Below are positions 48,748-60,103 of a stretch of DNA of 64,000 nucleotides, one piece after another. Below the pieces are notes generated by a model, which did not search any database, was not told the DNA's origin, and worked only from the letters and a program-made list of their open reading frames with translations. The position numbers and the translations under genes are program-made. Numbering within the stretch: position 1 is the first letter of the stretch; each line of letters begins with the position of its first letter. This stretch comes from Neorhizobium huautlense (GTDB lineage: Bacteria; Pseudomonadota; Alphaproteobacteria; Rhizobiales; Rhizobiaceae), in the NCBI RefSeq assembly GCF_002968575.1, contig NZ_PVBM01000003.1:248001-312000 (forward strand), given 5' to 3'.

Positions 48748-49605
48748 ATGTTTCCCGACAGCTTCCATATCTCCATCCGCGGGCCGATAAATACGGCGGT
48801 GCAGTCGCTGGTGGTCAGCTACGGCTTCGTCTTCAAGGCGATTTCGCAGACGATTTTGCAGGCCATCCTCTTCATCGAATGGATCGTGCGCGGCTTGCCC
48901 TGGTGGCTGGTGATTATCGCTTTCATGGCGCTAACCTGGCAGGCAACGCGCAAGCTTGCACTCGCCTTCATCGTCGCGGCGATGCTGTTCGTGATCGGAG
49001 CCCTCGGTCTGTGGGATCTGGCCATGCAAACGCTCGCTCTGATGCTGATGGCAACGCTGATCTCGATTGCCATCGGTGTGCCGATGGGCATATGGCTGGC
49101 CAAGAGCCGTCTCATGCGCGGCATCACACTCCCGGTTCTCGATGTGATGCAGACCATGCCGAGTTTCGTCTATCTCATTCCTGCGATCATGCTTTTCGGG
49201 CTCGGCAAGGTACCGGCCGTGCTGGCCACCATTGTTTATGCAGTACCCCCGTTGATCCGATTGACCGATCTCGGCATCCGGCAGGTCGACGGCGAAGTTG
49301 TCGAGGCGGCAACCGCCTTTGGCGGCAGCCCGCGGCAGATCCTGTTCGGCGTCGAACTGCCGCTTGCGACGCCAACGATCATGGCCGGCCTCAACCAGAC
49401 CATTATGATGGCCCTTTCCATGGTCGTGGTGGCTTCCATGATCGGCGCGCGGGGCCTTGGCGAACAGGTGTTGAACGGCATTCAGACGCTCGATGTCGGC
49501 AAAGGGCTCGAAGCCGGACTGGGTATCGTCATCCTGGCCATCGTACTTGATCGTATCACCCAAGGCTTCGGCCGTTCCAAGCTGGAGGACGGCCAGAATG
49601 GCTGA
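48748..49605 (+). CDS. hutW: Histidine ABC transporter permease HutW
   Basis: 285-residue inner-membrane permease of the ProW/OpuAB type. Several transmembrane helices and the permease EAA-like loop (EVVEAATAFGGSPRQILFGVELPLATPTIMAG) are visible. It forms the channel for the HutX-delivered substrate. The gene overlaps hutV by eight bases. It starts 105 bases after hutX, behind the hairpin. Confidence 0.9.
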   Translation: MFPDSFHISIRGPINTAVQSLVVSYGFVFKAISQTILQAILFIEWIVRGLPWWLVIIAFMALTWQATRKLALAFIVAAMLFVIGALGLWDLAMQTLALMLMATLISIAIGVPMGIWLAKSRLMRGITLPVLDVMQTMPSFVYLIPAIMLFGLGKVPAVLATIVYAVPPLIRLTDLGIRQVDGEVVEAATAFGGSPRQILFGVELPLATPTIMAGLNQTIMMALSMVVVASMIGARGLGEQVLNGIQTLDVGKGLEAGLGIVILAIVLDRITQGFGRSKLEDGQNG

Positions 49606-50428
49606 GATAGAGATCCGCAATGTCTTCAAGATCTTCGGCCGAAATTCTCGCGACGCCCTGGCAATGGCGCGCGACGGTGCCGAGAAGGGCGAAATTCTCG
49701 AGCGCACCGGATGCAGCGTTGGTCTGAACGATATCAGCCTGACGATCGGCGCATCCCGCATCTTTGTGATCATGGGGCTTTCCGGTTCGGGAAAATCCAC
49801 CCTGGTGCGCCATATCAATCGCCTGATCGAGCCGACCAGCGGGCAGATCCTCGTTGATGGTCGCAATGTGCTCGCCCTCAATCGACGTGACCTCAGGGAG
49901 TTCCGCACTCGCCGCGTGAGCATGGTGTTCCAGAGCTTCGGCCTGATGCCGCATCGGACGGTGTTGCAGAACGTAGTCTACGGTCAGTGGGTGCGGGGTT
50001 TAAGCAAGGCGGAGGCCAATCCGATCGGCATGAAATGGATCGAGACCGTCGGCCTGCTCGGTTACGAGAACAAATATCCACACCAGCTTTCGGGTGGCAT
50101 GAAGCAACGTGTCGGGCTGGCGCGTGCGCTGGCCGCAGACACCGACGTGATCCTGATGGACGAGGCTTTTTCGGCCCTGGATCCGCTGATCCGCAGCGAT
50201 ATGCAGGACCAGTTGCTGCAATTGGAGAAGAATCTCTCCAAGACCATCGTCTTCATCACGCACGATCTCGATGAGGCGCTGCGTATCGGCGCCGAGATTG
50301 CCATTCTGAAGGACGGTCGGCTCGTGCAGGTCGGTACGCCAAGCCAGATCTTGAATACGCCGGCAGATGACTATGTTGCCCGTTTCGTGCAGCGCCGTGC
50401 CGGTGCAGAGGCAGCCCATCATGGCTGA
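49598..50428 (+). CDS. hutV: Histidine ABC transporter ATP-binding protein HutV
   Basis: 276-residue ATPase of the ProV/OpuAA type. Walker A is GLSGSGKST, the signature is LSGGMKQRVGLARAL and Walker B is VILMDEAFSALDPL. It ends soon after the ATPase core and lacks the CBS domains of osmoregulated ProV, consistent with a nutritional transporter. GGAGG precedes the ATG at 49598. It overlaps the next gene by eight bases. Confidence 0.92.
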   Translation: MAEIEIRNVFKIFGRNSRDALAMARDGAEKGEILERTGCSVGLNDISLTIGASRIFVIMGLSGSGKSTLVRHINRLIEPTSGQILVDGRNVLALNRRDLREFRTRRVSMVFQSFGLMPHRTVLQNVVYGQWVRGLSKAEANPIGMKWIETVGLLGYENKYPHQLSGGMKQRVGLARALAADTDVILMDEAFSALDPLIRSDMQDQLLQLEKNLSKTIVFITHDLDEALRIGAEIAILKDGRLVQVGTPSQILNTPADDYVARFVQRRAGAEAAHHG

Positions 50429-51929
50429 CGTTGTCGTTCTCGATAAAGTTTTGACCTGGAAAGAGATTGCGGCAATCGCCAATGGCGCTGAGTTGGTTCT
50501 TTCCGCCGAATCCTGGCAGCGGATTTCAAAGGCGCGCGCGATTGTTGATGCACTGGTCGAACGGGAAATCCGCGGCTATGGCATCAATACCGGTGTTGGT
50601 GCGCTGTGCGATGTCGTCATCGATCGCGACGATCAGCAGACGCTCTCACGAAACATCCTCTTCAGCCATGCTTGCGGCGTCGGCGAGCCGCTCGGCAATG
50701 CGGAGACGCGCGCGATCATGGCCGCGCAGATTGCCAATTTCGCGCATGGCTTTTCCGGCATCAGCGTTAAAGTGGTCGAGGCGCTTCTGGCATTGCTGAA
50801 TGCGGATATCCTGCCCGTCATTCCTTCGCGGGGCTCGGTCGGCTACCTCACTCATGCCGCGGCTATTGGTCTGGTTCTGATCGGCGAAGGCGAATGCAGG
50901 CAGGCCGGCGAATTGATCGCTGGACGCGAGGCGCTGAACCGGGTCGGCCTAGAACCGGTTACGCTGAAGGCGAAGGAAGGCCTGAGCCTGGTCAATGGGA
51001 CACCCTGTGCGACAGGTCTTGGTGCGCTGGCGATTTCGCGCTTCTTTCATCTGCTCGACTGGGCGGATGCGGCCGCGGCGATGACCTACGAAAACCTCGG
51101 GGCCCAGGCTGATCCGTTTGCCGAAATGCCGCTTTCGCTGCGCCGTTCCGCGGGGCTGCAGCGGGTCGGGCGAAACCTCCGCCACTGGCTTGCGGGAAGT
51201 CAGCTTCTGGCGCAATCGGCCGGGAGCCGCACGCAGGATCCTTTGAGCCTCCGCGCGGTGCCGCAGATCCATGGTGCCGTCCGTGATGCTTTGGAGCAGG
51301 CCCAGGAGGTCATCGATCGGGAGTTATCTAGCGTGACGGACAATCCCATCGTCACCGGCTCACCGGAAGCGCCGCAGGTTCATTCGCAGGCTCACGCAGT
51401 CGGGGCCGGTTTGGGTCTGGCCATGGACAGCGTGGCGACCGCTGCTGCCGAGCTCGCGGCGATTTCCGAGCGGCGGATCGACCGGTTGGTGAACCCGCTC
51501 GTGAGCGGCCTGCCTGCGTTTCTTGCCGCCGGAAGCGGCGTATGTTCCGGTTTCATGATCATTCAGTACACGGCCGCCGCGCTTGTGGCGGAAAATCGTC
51601 GACTGGCTGCGCCTGCAAGCCTTGATGGCGGCATCACGTCCGCGCTGCAGGAAGACATTCTGACCCATGCCACACCGGCGGCCGACAAGGCGCTGGCGAT
51701 CCTCGACAATCTGCAGACCGTTCTTGCGATCGAAGTGGCGGCGGCGGCGCAGGCCTATGATCAGCAGCCGGGATCGGCAGCCAAGGCCGCTCGAACGGCG
51801 CGGCTCTATGATCTGGTCCGGCGGGAAGTACCTTTTTATCAGGATGATCAACCGCTGAATGCCCTTGTAGGCCGGGTTCGCGGCCTCATTGGCGTGACCC
51901 GTGTTGGATCTGAAAGCGAGGCGCTATGA
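50421..51929 (+). CDS. Histidine/aromatic ammonia-lyase family paralogue without MIO triad
   Basis: 502 residues of the HAL/PAL fold: GYGINTGVG near 58, [28 protein letters not shown] and a C-terminal helical bundle. At the MIO site, where active lyases read [12 protein letters not shown], this protein reads [12 protein letters not shown], so the Ala-Ser-Gly triad is absent. MIO-dependent elimination is therefore not expected. Other rhizobial hut loci carry a second lyase-like gene. A regulatory, structural or different catalytic role is possible. The start at 50421 (MADVVVL) overlaps hutV; hutI follows by overlap. Confidence 0.87.
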   Translation: MADVVVLDKVLTWKEIAAIANGAELVLSAESWQRISKARAIVDALVEREIRGYGINTGVGALCDVVIDRDDQQTLSRNILFSHACGVGEPLGNAETRAIMAAQIANFAHGFSGISVKVVEALLALLNADILPVIPSRGSVGYLTHAAAIGLVLIGEGECRQAGELIAGREALNRVGLEPVTLKAKEGLSLVNGTPCATGLGALAISRFFHLLDWADAAAAMTYENLGAQADPFAEMPLSLRRSAGLQRVGRNLRHWLAGSQLLAQSAGSRTQDPLSLRAVPQIHGAVRDALEQAQEVIDRELSSVTDNPIVTGSPEAPQVHSQAHAVGAGLGLAMDSVATAAAELAAISERRIDRLVNPLVSGLPAFLAAGSGVCSGFMIIQYTAAALVAENRRLAAPASLDGGITSALQEDILTHATPAADKALAILDNLQTVLAIEVAAAAQAYDQQPGSAAKAARTARLYDLVRREVPFYQDDQPLNALVGRVRGLIGVTRVGSESEAL

Positions 51930-53158
51930 CGACACTGTTGCGCAATGCAAGGCTGGCAACCATGTCGCCGAACCACCCAGGGCTCGGAGTGATTGACCGC
52001 GGGGCGATTTTGATCGAAGGCGGCCGCATTGCCTATGTCGGCGATGAAGCAAGTGTCTCCGCGGTCGATCGCCTCGACGTCCTGGACTGCGAGGGCCGCT
52101 GGATCACGCCGGGGCTGATTGACTGTCATACCCATCTCGTCCATGCCGGAAACCGCGCACGAGAATTCGAAATGCGGCTCGCCGGGGCATCTTATGAGGA
52201 GATCGCCCGTGCGGGCGGCGGCATCGTTTCGTCCGTCCGGCAGGTGAGAGAGGCGAGCGAAACGGATCTGGTGGCCGAAAGCCTGCCGCGGCTGGATGCG
52301 CTGATGGCGGAAGGCGTCACCACCGTCGAAATCAAATCCGGTTATGGCTTAACCGTCGAGGACGAACTCAAGATGTTGCGCGCTGCGCGGTCTCTCGCGA
52401 ACGAGCGCAAGGTCAACCTTACCACCACATATCTCGGGGCGCACGCGACGCCGGCAGATTACAAAGGGCGCAATGGCGATTTTATCCGCGACGTGGTGTT
52501 GCCGGGGCTTCAAGCCGCGCATGCGCAAGGGCTCGTAGATGCCGTGGATGGCTTCTGCGAGGGCATTGCCTTCCTGCCGGACGAGATGCGTATCGTCTTC
52601 GACGCGGCGAGGGCGCTTGGCCTCCCGATCAAGCTGCATGCCGATCAGCTTTCCAACCTTCATGGCGCGGCTCTTGCCGCAGAATATGGCGCACTTTCGG
52701 CAGATCACCTGGAGTATACCGATGAGGAAGGCGCTGTCGCCATGTCCGAGGCTGGAACCGTCGCCGTCCTGCTGCCCGGTGCCTATTATTTCATCCGCGA
52801 AACGAAGAAACCGCCGGTCGAGCTGTTTCGTAAGCACGCAACGAGGATGGCGCTCGCCACGGACTGCAACCCCGGCACATCGCCGCTGACTTCGCTGCTG
52901 CTGACAATGAATATGGGCGCCACTCTCTTTCACCTGACGGTTGAAGAATGCTTGGCCGGTGTGACCCGTGAGGCGGCCCGGACGCTTGGCCGTCTGGACA
53001 GCATCGGCACTATCGAGGTCGGCAAACAGGCGGATCTCGCCATCTGGGATATCGAGAGCCCCGCCGAACTGGTTTACCGGATCGGCTTCAATCCTCTGCA
53101 TCGGCGGATTTGGCGCGGCGAGCTGACTTCCACATCCATGTCAGGAGTTTCATCGTGA
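51926..53158 (+). CDS. hutI: Imidazolonepropionase HutI
   Basis: 410-residue metal-dependent amidohydrolase that opens imidazolone propionate to N-formimino-L-glutamate. Motifs are [38 protein letters not shown] and [10 protein letters not shown]. The ATG overlaps the preceding stop by four bases, and the stop overlaps hutH (GTGA). Normal length, intact. Confidence 0.95.
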   Translation: MTTLLRNARLATMSPNHPGLGVIDRGAILIEGGRIAYVGDEASVSAVDRLDVLDCEGRWITPGLIDCHTHLVHAGNRAREFEMRLAGASYEEIARAGGGIVSSVRQVREASETDLVAESLPRLDALMAEGVTTVEIKSGYGLTVEDELKMLRAARSLANERKVNLTTTYLGAHATPADYKGRNGDFIRDVVLPGLQAAHAQGLVDAVDGFCEGIAFLPDEMRIVFDAARALGLPIKLHADQLSNLHGAALAAEYGALSADHLEYTDEEGAVAMSEAGTVAVLLPGAYYFIRETKKPPVELFRKHATRMALATDCNPGTSPLTSLLLTMNMGATLFHLTVEECLAGVTREAARTLGRLDSIGTIEVGKQADLAIWDIESPAELVYRIGFNPLHRRIWRGELTSTSMSGVSS

Positions 53159-54690
53159 CGATCACACTTCATCCCGGCCGCGTATCGCTCGCCGAACTGG
53201 CGGCGATCTACTGGAACAACGGGCGTGCCGTACTGGACCGCAGCTTTGATTCTGGCATTGAACGCGCCGCTGCCCGGATTGCTGCGATCGCAGCCGGCAA
53301 CGAACCGGTCTATGGGGTCAATACCGGGTTTGGAAAACTCGCATCGATCAAGATCGACGCCAGCGATACGGCAGTGCTGCAGCGCAATCTGATCCTGTCC
53401 CATTGCTGCGGGATTGGCGTGCCGCTGCCGGAAAATATCGTTCGCCTGATCATGGCGCTGAAGCTGGTGTCACTCGGCCGTGGCGCTTCCGGCGTGCGGC
53501 TCGAACTGGTGCGCCTGATCGAGGCCATGCTGGAAAGGGGCGTGATACCATTGATCCCGGAAAAGGGGTCGGTCGGCGCATCCGGAGATCTGGCCCCGCT
53601 CGCGCATATGGCAGCGGTGATGATGGGCGAGGCCGAAGCCTTTTATGAAGGCGAGCGGCTGCCGGGCGGTGTCGCGCTAGAGCGCGCCGGGCTGACCCCG
53701 GTCGTCCTCGCCGCCAAGGAAGGGCTGGCTCTGATCAACGGCACCCAGGCATCGACAGCTCTGGCTCTCGCTGGCCTGTTTCGTGCACATCGGGCGGCGC
53801 AGGCGGCTTTGATCACCGGGGCGCTTTCGACCGATGCGGCGATGGGGTCGTCCGCACCATTTGTCGCCGACATTCACGCGCTGCGTGGCCACAGGGGCCA
53901 GATCGACACAGCGGCGGCATTGCGTGGTTTGCTCGCCGGGTCGGTTATTAGGGAAAGCCATCTGCAGGGTGACGAGCGAGTGCAGGATCCGTACTGCATC
54001 CGCTGCCAGCCGCAAGTCGACGGCGCTTGTCTCGACTTGTTGCGCATGGCCGGCCACACGCTCGAAATCGAGGCCAATGCAGTCACCGACAACCCGCTGG
54101 TTCTGTCCGACGACAGCGTCGTTTCCGGGGGCAACTTCCATGCCGAGCCGGTGGCCTTTGCCGCAGACCAGATCGCCATTGCGGTTTGCGAGATCGGCGC
54201 GATCGCTCAGCGCCGCATAGCGCTTCTGGTTGATCCGACGCTTTCCTACGGGCTTCCGGCCTTTCTGGCCAGGAAGCCGGGGTTGAACTCCGGCCTGATG
54301 ATTGCCGAAGTCACGTCCGCCGCCTTGATGAGCGAGAACAAGCAGATGGCGCATCCGGCCTCGGTGGATTCGACACCGACCTCGGCCAACCAGGAAGACC
54401 ATGTTTCCATGGCCTGCCACGGTGCGCGCCGGCTGCTGCAGATGACGGAAAACCTCTTCGGCATCATCGGCATCGAAGCGGTGACGGCGGCCCAAGGGGT
54501 GGATTTTCGCGCACCGTTGACCACCAGTCCTGAACTGCAGAAGGCGATCGCCACTTTGCGAGCCGTCGTCCGGACCCTTGAAGAGGATCGCTTCATGGCG
54601 CCGGATCTGGCTGCTGCAAGTGCTCTTGTGGCGGACGGATCACTCGTCGCGAGCGTCTCCGACGGTCTGCTTCCGGGATTGGAGGGCTAA
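53155..54690 (+). CDS. hutH: Histidine ammonia-lyase HutH (MIO-containing)
   Basis: 511 residues. It deaminates histidine to urocanate, the first degradation step. The MIO-forming triad is intact in [17 protein letters not shown], and [37 protein letters not shown] and FHAEP are canonical HutH. The start is GTG at 53155, with AGGAG seven bases upstream and a GTGA overlap with hutI; the longer frame from 53110 is a shadow. This copy supplies the histidase activity of the operon. Confidence 0.95.
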   Translation: MTITLHPGRVSLAELAAIYWNNGRAVLDRSFDSGIERAAARIAAIAAGNEPVYGVNTGFGKLASIKIDASDTAVLQRNLILSHCCGIGVPLPENIVRLIMALKLVSLGRGASGVRLELVRLIEAMLERGVIPLIPEKGSVGASGDLAPLAHMAAVMMGEAEAFYEGERLPGGVALERAGLTPVVLAAKEGLALINGTQASTALALAGLFRAHRAAQAALITGALSTDAAMGSSAPFVADIHALRGHRGQIDTAAALRGLLAGSVIRESHLQGDERVQDPYCIRCQPQVDGACLDLLRMAGHTLEIEANAVTDNPLVLSDDSVVSGGNFHAEPVAFAADQIAIAVCEIGAIAQRRIALLVDPTLSYGLPAFLARKPGLNSGLMIAEVTSAALMSENKQMAHPASVDSTPTSANQEDHVSMACHGARRLLQMTENLFGIIGIEAVTAAQGVDFRAPLTTSPELQKAIATLRAVVRTLEEDRFMAPDLAAASALVADGSLVASVSDGLLPGLEG

Positions 54691-54691
54691 T

Positions 54692-55501
54692 ATGGCAGTC
54701 TTTGAAATCGTTCAGGGCACATCCCCCGTCATTCTCGCCTTCCCTCACACAGGGACAGAGGTTCCACCAGACGTTCGAGAGCGCCTGAACGAGAACGGAC
54801 GGTTGCTCGCGGACACCGACTGGCACATTCATGATCTCTACGCCGATCTGTTACCGCAGGCGACGACCGTGCGGGCGACCTTCCATCGTTATGTCATCGA
54901 CGCCAACCGCGATCCCACCGGCGCGAGCCTTTACCCCGGCCAGAATACCACCGGTCTGATCCCCGAGACGGACTTTGACGGAAAGCCGATCTGGAAGCCA
55001 GGCGAAGAACCGACTGAAGCCGATACCACCTATCGGCTGCAACACTTTCATGCCCCATATCACGCAGCCCTTCTTGCCGAGATTGAACGGGTCAAGACGA
55101 TCAATGGTGTCGCGGTGCTCTATGATTGCCACTCCATCCGTTCGCTCATTCCGTTCCTGTTTGAAGGACGACTGCCCGATTTCAACATCGGTACGGATAT
55201 GGGGCGTACCTGCGATCCTCGTATCGAGGCGGCAGCTATCGAAGTGGCTCGCTCAGCCAGAGGCTACACGGCGATCCTCAACGGCCGCTTTAAGGGTGGT
55301 TGGACGACCCGTCACTACGGGCGGCCGGAAACGGGCGTCCATGCAATCCAGATGGAGCTTTCGCAGATTTCGCATCTGGCCGCTGAAGAACCACCCTTCG
55401 CCTATGACGAGACGAAGGCCGAGGAGCTGCGCTTCCACCTGAAAGAGATCCTGACACGCATCGAAACCGTTGCGGATCAATTGAAGACCGAGGGAAATTG
55501 A
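54692..55501 (+). CDS. hutG: N-formylglutamate deformylase HutG
   Basis: 269-residue N-formylglutamate amidohydrolase releasing glutamate and formate, the last step after HutF. Recognisable parts: [29 protein letters not shown] and IQMELSQ. The ATG at 54692 follows a GGAGGG site and lies one base after the hutH stop. Confidence 0.92.
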   Translation: MAVFEIVQGTSPVILAFPHTGTEVPPDVRERLNENGRLLADTDWHIHDLYADLLPQATTVRATFHRYVIDANRDPTGASLYPGQNTTGLIPETDFDGKPIWKPGEEPTEADTTYRLQHFHAPYHAALLAEIERVKTINGVAVLYDCHSIRSLIPFLFEGRLPDFNIGTDMGRTCDPRIEAAAIEVARSARGYTAILNGRFKGGWTTRHYGRPETGVHAIQMELSQISHLAAEEPPFAYDETKAEELRFHLKEILTRIETVADQLKTEGN

Positions 55502-55502
55502 G

Positions 55503-57176
55503 ATGAGCAACCCACGCCACAACATCCGCGAAGTCCGTGCACCGCAAGGCCCGGAGTTGAACGCCAAGAGCTGGATGACCGAAGCCCCGCTGCGCATGCT
55601 GATGAATAACCTCGATCCGGACGTTGCCGAACGTCCGCATGAACTGGTGGTTTATGGCGGCATCGGCCGTGCCGCCCGCACCTGGGAGGATTTCGATCGC
55701 ATCGTCGCGACACTGAAAACGCTGACCGAAGAGGAGACCCTTATCGTGCAGTCGGGTAAGCCGGTTGGTGTGTTTCGGACGCACAAGGACGCACCGCGTG
55801 TCCTAATCGCCAATTCCAATCTTGTCCCGCATTGGGCCACCTGGGACCATTTCAACGAACTCGACCGCAAAGGTTTGGCCATGTACGGCCAGATGACGGC
55901 CGGTTCCTGGATCTATATCGGCACGCAGGGCATCGTGCAGGGAACCTACGAGACTTTCGTGGAAGCCGGCCGCCAGCACTATGGCGGCAACCTGAAGGGC
56001 AAGTGGATACTGACCGGCGGTCTCGGGGGCATGGGAGGCGCCCAGCCGCTTGCGGCCGTCATGGCCGGTGCCTGCTGCCTCGCCGTCGAATGCGACGAGA
56101 CACGCGTCGACTTCCGCCTGCGCACCCGCTATGTCGATGCGAAGGCCCATACCTTGGATGAAGCTCTGGCACTTATCGACCAGTGGACGAAAGCGGGTGA
56201 AGCCAAGTCTGTCGGTCTCATCGGCAATGCTGCCGAGATATTTCCCGAACTGGTTCGCCGTGGTGTAAAGCCCGACATCGTGACCGATCAAACCTCGGCC
56301 CATGACCCGGTTCACGGCTATCTGCCGATCGGCTGGACGGTCGCCGAATGGCGGGCGAAGCAGGAAAGCGATCCGAAGACGGTTGAAGCCGCCGCCCGGG
56401 CTTCGATGAAAATCCATGTCGCCGCCATGGTCGATTTTTGGAATATGGGCGTTCCCACGCTCGATTACGGTAACAATATCCGCCAGGTTGCCAAGGAAGA
56501 GGGGCTTGAGAACGCCTTCGCTTTCCCGGGCTTCGTGCCTGCCTATATCCGTCCGCTGTTTTGCCGTGGTATCGGCCCCTTCCGTTGGGCGGCACTTTCC
56601 GGCGATCCGGAGGACATCTACAAAACCGATGCCAAGGTGAAGGAACTGCTGCCGGACAACAAGCACCTGCATAACTGGCTGGACATGGCCCGCGAGCGCA
56701 TCGCCTTCCAGGGCCTGCCGGCCCGGATATGCTGGGTGGGCCTGGGCGATCGTCACCGTCTGGCGCTGGCCTTTAACGAAATGGTCAAGAGTGGCGAATT
56801 GAAAGCACCTGTCGTCATCGGCCGCGATCATTTGGACAGTGGTTCCGTCGCTTCACCCAACCGCGAGACGGAAGCCATGAAGGACGGATCGGATGCAGTA
56901 TCCGACTGGCCGCTTCTCAATGCCCTGCTCAACTGCGCCTCTGGCGCGACATGGGTCTCACTGCACCATGGGGGCGGTGTCGGCATGGGTTTCTCGCAGC
57001 ATTCGGGCGTTGTCATCTGCGCAGACGGCTCCGATGACGCTGCCAAGCGTCTGGAGCGAGTTCTGTGGAACGATCCGGCCACCGGCGTCATGCGCCATGC
57101 CGATGCGGGTTACGAAATCGCGCTCGAATGCGCTAAGGAAAAGGGCTTGCGGCTGCCGGGCATCCTCGGCAATTGA
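55503..57176 (+). CDS. hutU: Urocanate hydratase HutU
   Basis: 557-residue urocanase converting urocanate to imidazolone propionate with bound NAD+. Conserved blocks include [42 protein letters not shown] and [26 protein letters not shown]. It starts one base after hutG and ends next to hutD. Intact and of normal length. Confidence 0.96.
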   Translation: MSNPRHNIREVRAPQGPELNAKSWMTEAPLRMLMNNLDPDVAERPHELVVYGGIGRAARTWEDFDRIVATLKTLTEEETLIVQSGKPVGVFRTHKDAPRVLIANSNLVPHWATWDHFNELDRKGLAMYGQMTAGSWIYIGTQGIVQGTYETFVEAGRQHYGGNLKGKWILTGGLGGMGGAQPLAAVMAGACCLAVECDETRVDFRLRTRYVDAKAHTLDEALALIDQWTKAGEAKSVGLIGNAAEIFPELVRRGVKPDIVTDQTSAHDPVHGYLPIGWTVAEWRAKQESDPKTVEAAARASMKIHVAAMVDFWNMGVPTLDYGNNIRQVAKEEGLENAFAFPGFVPAYIRPLFCRGIGPFRWAALSGDPEDIYKTDAKVKELLPDNKHLHNWLDMARERIAFQGLPARICWVGLGDRHRLALAFNEMVKSGELKAPVVIGRDHLDSGSVASPNRETEAMKDGSDAVSDWPLLNALLNCASGATWVSLHHGGGVGMGFSQHSGVVICADGSDDAAKRLERVLWNDPATGVMRHADAGYEIALECAKEKGLRLPGILGN

Positions 57177-57184
57177 GGACCGAG

Positions 57185-57766
57185 ATGCGTCTCCTCAAGG
57201 CAGACAAGCATAGGGCCATGCCCTGGAAAAATGGCAAGGGCGTCACTCGGGAGGTGGCGTCCGAACCCTTGCCGGGCGATCCAGATGGCCGGTTTCTCTG
57301 GCGCGTCAGCCTCGCGACAGTAGAGGGCGAGAGTGATTTCTCGCCCTTTCCCGGCATTGACCGGACCATCGCGGTCCTTGCCGGCGACGGCATGCAGCTA
57401 ACGGTGGACGGCGTCCTGCAGCCGGAAATGCGGGCATTGTGCGGCCCTTTTCCATTCTCCGGCGATAGTAGCGTCTCCGCCAGATGTCTGGGCGGCCCGA
57501 TTACCGACCTCAACGTCATGACGCTTCGCGGCTACGCATGGCATCACGTGCAGCGATGTGCCTTCGAGGGACCCCTTGTCTTCAATACCGCCAAGGCACT
57601 TTCCGCGATTGTTTTTACGGGCACCTGCATGGTTCGAGCGGATGGAATCGAGCTTGCGGCAGAAGGACAAGACGTCCTTTGCTGGATAGCCCCGGATGTG
57701 CATGTCCATTTGACCGCCGAGCAGAGCAGCGTCGTTTATCTCATCGAGATGGAGCGCCTTTCGTGA
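57185..57766 (+). CDS. hutD: HutD family protein
   Basis: 193 residues of the HutD cupin-like family: MPWKNGKGVTREVA near the start and FSPFPGIDRTIAVLAGDGMQLTV. In Pseudomonas HutD acts as a governor that limits hut expression, probably by binding a pathway intermediate; the exact mechanism is uncertain. The ATG at 57185 is preferred over an upstream TTG at 57173. Last gene of the hut operon, convergent with thiD. Confidence 0.87.
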   Translation: MRLLKADKHRAMPWKNGKGVTREVASEPLPGDPDGRFLWRVSLATVEGESDFSPFPGIDRTIAVLAGDGMQLTVDGVLQPEMRALCGPFPFSGDSSVSARCLGGPITDLNVMTLRGYAWHHVQRCAFEGPLVFNTAKALSAIVFTGTCMVRADGIELAAEGQDVLCWIAPDVHVHLTAEQSSVVYLIEMERLS

Positions 57767-57794
57767 GGGGAGGCAGGCAACCTTCCCGCCCAGG

Positions 57795-58616
57795 TCAGCT
57801 CGGCTGTTGTTCACTCGCCCATAGCGCGTGGAAGTGCTGGACAGGCCCGTGGCCGTTGCCGACACTCAGTGTGCCGGCTGCAGCTATGGCGCCTGCAAGA
57901 TAGTCCTTGGCGATCGCAACGGATTCGGCAAGCGGAGCGCCTTTGGCAAGTTCGGCGGCGATCGCACTGGACAAGGTGCAACCTGTGCCATGGGTGTTTT
58001 GCGTGGAGACCCGCGTACCCTCAAACCAGTGAAGACCGGTGGATTCCGCCAGGACGTCGGGGCTTTCAGCCCTTTCAAGATGGCCACCCTTGATCAGCGC
58101 CGCCTTCGGCCCCAGCCGGAGTAGTCTCTCGGCCTGGCCGGCCATTCCCGCGCGGTCTACCGCCATCGCTTCACCTAGAAGAGCCGCGGCTTCCGGCAGG
58201 TTGGGCGTGACCAGCGTGGACATGGGTATTAGCCGACGGATCAGGATCTCTATCGCATCGGAAGCCAGAAGTGACGCCCCCCCTTTGGCGACCATGACAG
58301 GATCGAGCACGATCGGCAGATTGTCATTATAGGGACGGAGGGCATCCGCAACGACTTCGGCGATTTCCGCATTGGCAATCATGCCGATCTTGACCGCATC
58401 GACCCGGATGTCGGCAAAAATGGCGTGGATCTGCCCGGCCACGAAAGCAGGCGGTACGAGATGCACTCCTGTTACCCCCACCGTGTTTTGCGCCGTCAAG
58501 GCAGTAAGGACTGCCATTCCAAAGGTGCCCCGCGCCGAAAACGTCTTCAGGTCCGCCTGAATTCCCGCGCCGCCGGAGGGATCGGAGCCTGCGATGGATA
58601 AAACATTGCGGATCAT
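57795..58616 (-). CDS. thiD: Hydroxymethylpyrimidine (phospho)kinase ThiD
   Basis: 273-residue ribokinase-family kinase that phosphorylates HMP and HMP-P to HMP-PP. Landmarks: SIAGSDPSGGAGIQADLKTF at the start, LDPVMVAKGG, TPNLPEAAAL and NTHGTGCTLSSAIAAELAKG, the last with the catalytic Asp position replaced by HGTGCT context typical of ThiD. It overlaps thiE by four bases. It is the last gene of the thiMED operon. Confidence 0.93.
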   Translation of the reverse strand: MIRNVLSIAGSDPSGGAGIQADLKTFSARGTFGMAVLTALTAQNTVGVTGVHLVPPAFVAGQIHAIFADIRVDAVKIGMIANAEIAEVVADALRPYNDNLPIVLDPVMVAKGGASLLASDAIEILIRRLIPMSTLVTPNLPEAAALLGEAMAVDRAGMAGQAERLLRLGPKAALIKGGHLERAESPDVLAESTGLHWFEGTRVSTQNTHGTGCTLSSAIAAELAKGAPLAESVAIAKDYLAGAIAAAGTLSVGNGHGPVQHFHALWASEQQPS

Positions 58617-59248
58617 AGGCGCGCCTTTCTGACCTCGTCAGTTATTCTTCGTGCGGCTTCCTTCGGGTCCGGCTGGCCGCAAATGGCGGAGACTACGGCG
58701 ATCCCGTGGGCACCTGCCGCCAGCGCCTTGCCGGCGTGTTCCGCCCTGAGGCCGCCGATGGCGACCGCTGGCACCGATGCGGCCGCCACGATACGCGCCA
58801 ATCCATCGAAGCCGATCGGCTGCTTGTGATCCGGTTTGGTGGGAGTGGCGAAGACCGGGCCTATTCCGACGTAGTCGACGAGAGATGGATCGACGCCCTG
58901 CGCAAGCTCCTCGGTTTCGACCGACACGCCGACGATCATACCCTCTCCGACGCGGCGGCGCGCCATCGATGCCCCCATGTCGCTCTGTCCCACATGCACT
59001 CCCTCGGCGCCGATGGCGATCGCGGCTTCGACATCGTCATTGACGATCAAAGGTATGCCGCTGCCTGCGAGTGCCGCTTTCAACGCCTGACCGGTCTCGA
59101 TCATCCTTGCGGTGCTGGCGTTTTTGTCACGCAATTGAACCATGGTCGCACCACCTTCCACGGCGAGCCGAGCGGTCTGCGCCATGCCGAGGCCTTGGCA
59201 TAACTCGGGATCGAGGACGAGATAGACGGATAGATCGAAGGCTTTCAT
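58613..59248 (-). CDS. thiE: Thiamine-phosphate synthase ThiE
   Basis: 211-residue TIM-barrel enzyme joining HMP-PP with thiazole phosphate to give thiamine phosphate. Motifs: MVQLRDKNAS, LIVNDDVEAAIAIGAEGVHVGQSD and VGIGPVFATPTKPDH, then AIGGLRAEHAGKALAAGA. Overlaps thiM and thiD by four bases on either side. Confidence 0.94.
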   Translation of the reverse strand: MKAFDLSVYLVLDPELCQGLGMAQTARLAVEGGATMVQLRDKNASTARMIETGQALKAALAGSGIPLIVNDDVEAAIAIGAEGVHVGQSDMGASMARRRVGEGMIVGVSVETEELAQGVDPSLVDYVGIGPVFATPTKPDHKQPIGFDGLARIVAAASVPAVAIGGLRAEHAGKALAAGAHGIAVVSAICGQPDPKEAARRITDEVRKARL

Positions 59249-60042
59249 GCTGCTACGACCTTCGCTTTGGCATCCAGCGTCTCTGGCGAAAGCGATGCCA
59301 ACCGGTCAAGAAAAAGGGGAGAGAAAGAACCGGGGCCATTAGCAGTGAGTGCTGCTTCCTCCCCCGCGACCGCGAACATCGCGAGGGCGGCCACCGTCGC
59401 GTCGAACGGCCTATCCGGACGGACTGCGACAAAGGCACCAACCAGAGCGGTCAGAGAGCAACCAAGTGCCGTAACACGAGGCATAAGATCAGATCCGCCG
59501 AGGATATGGACGGAGCGAGAACCGTTGGTAACGAAGTCCATTTCGCCGGTAACGGCTACGACGCAGGCGTGATCACGAGCAAGCGCAACGGCGGCGTCTT
59601 CGGCCTTTTCGGTTTTGTCGCCGCTGTCGACGCCCTGACCGCGAGATTGCGCTCCTGTAAGTGCCATGATCTCCGAGGCGTTGCCGCGAATGACTGTGGG
59701 CTTCAGCGCCAGGAGTTCTGTAACGGCAGCGCTGCGGTAGGGGGTCGCGAAATGGGCGACCGGATCGAGGATCCAGGGCTTGCCCTCCTCGCTGGCAGCT
59801 TTTGCCGCTTCCTTCATGCCGGAAAGGAAGTAAGGCGAAAGCGTTCCGATGTTGATCGTCAACGCCGCAGCGATGCGAGCGAAATCTCCTGCTTCCTCCT
59901 TCGCATGCACCATGGCTGGCGAGGCGCCGGCGGCGAGCATCACATTGGCCGCGATGTTCATCGCCACGAAATTGGTGATGTTCTGCACAAGGGGGTTCTT
60001 TTGGCGCATTGCCGATAGAATCTGGCCTGGAGTGTCTGTCAT
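59245..60042 (-). CDS. thiM: Hydroxyethylthiazole kinase ThiM
   Basis: 265-residue kinase salvaging hydroxyethylthiazole. Motifs: QKNPLVQNITNFVAMNIAANVMLAAGASPAM, WILDPVAH, VIRGNASEIMAL and ALGCSLTALVGAFVA. The start at 60042 (MTDTPGQIL) follows GCGAGGA; the longer frame crosses the riboswitch and is not coding. First gene of the thiMED salvage operon. Confidence 0.94.
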   Translation of the reverse strand: MTDTPGQILSAMRQKNPLVQNITNFVAMNIAANVMLAAGASPAMVHAKEEAGDFARIAAALTINIGTLSPYFLSGMKEAAKAASEEGKPWILDPVAHFATPYRSAAVTELLALKPTVIRGNASEIMALTGAQSRGQGVDSGDKTEKAEDAAVALARDHACVVAVTGEMDFVTNGSRSVHILGGSDLMPRVTALGCSLTALVGAFVAVRPDRPFDATVAALAMFAVAGEEAALTANGPGSFSPLFLDRLASLSPETLDAKAKVVAA

Positions 60043-60103
60043 CTGCGTCCTCGCCTTTTCAGGTGGAGGGGCGCAGGGCATTTCATCAGAAAAAGCCCAG
60101 GCG

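Noticed and set aside
57767-57800. Bidirectional terminator between hutD and thiD
   Set aside because: A GGGGAGG...CCTTCCC pairing exists but is imperfect and lacks T-tracts, so it was not listed as a feature.
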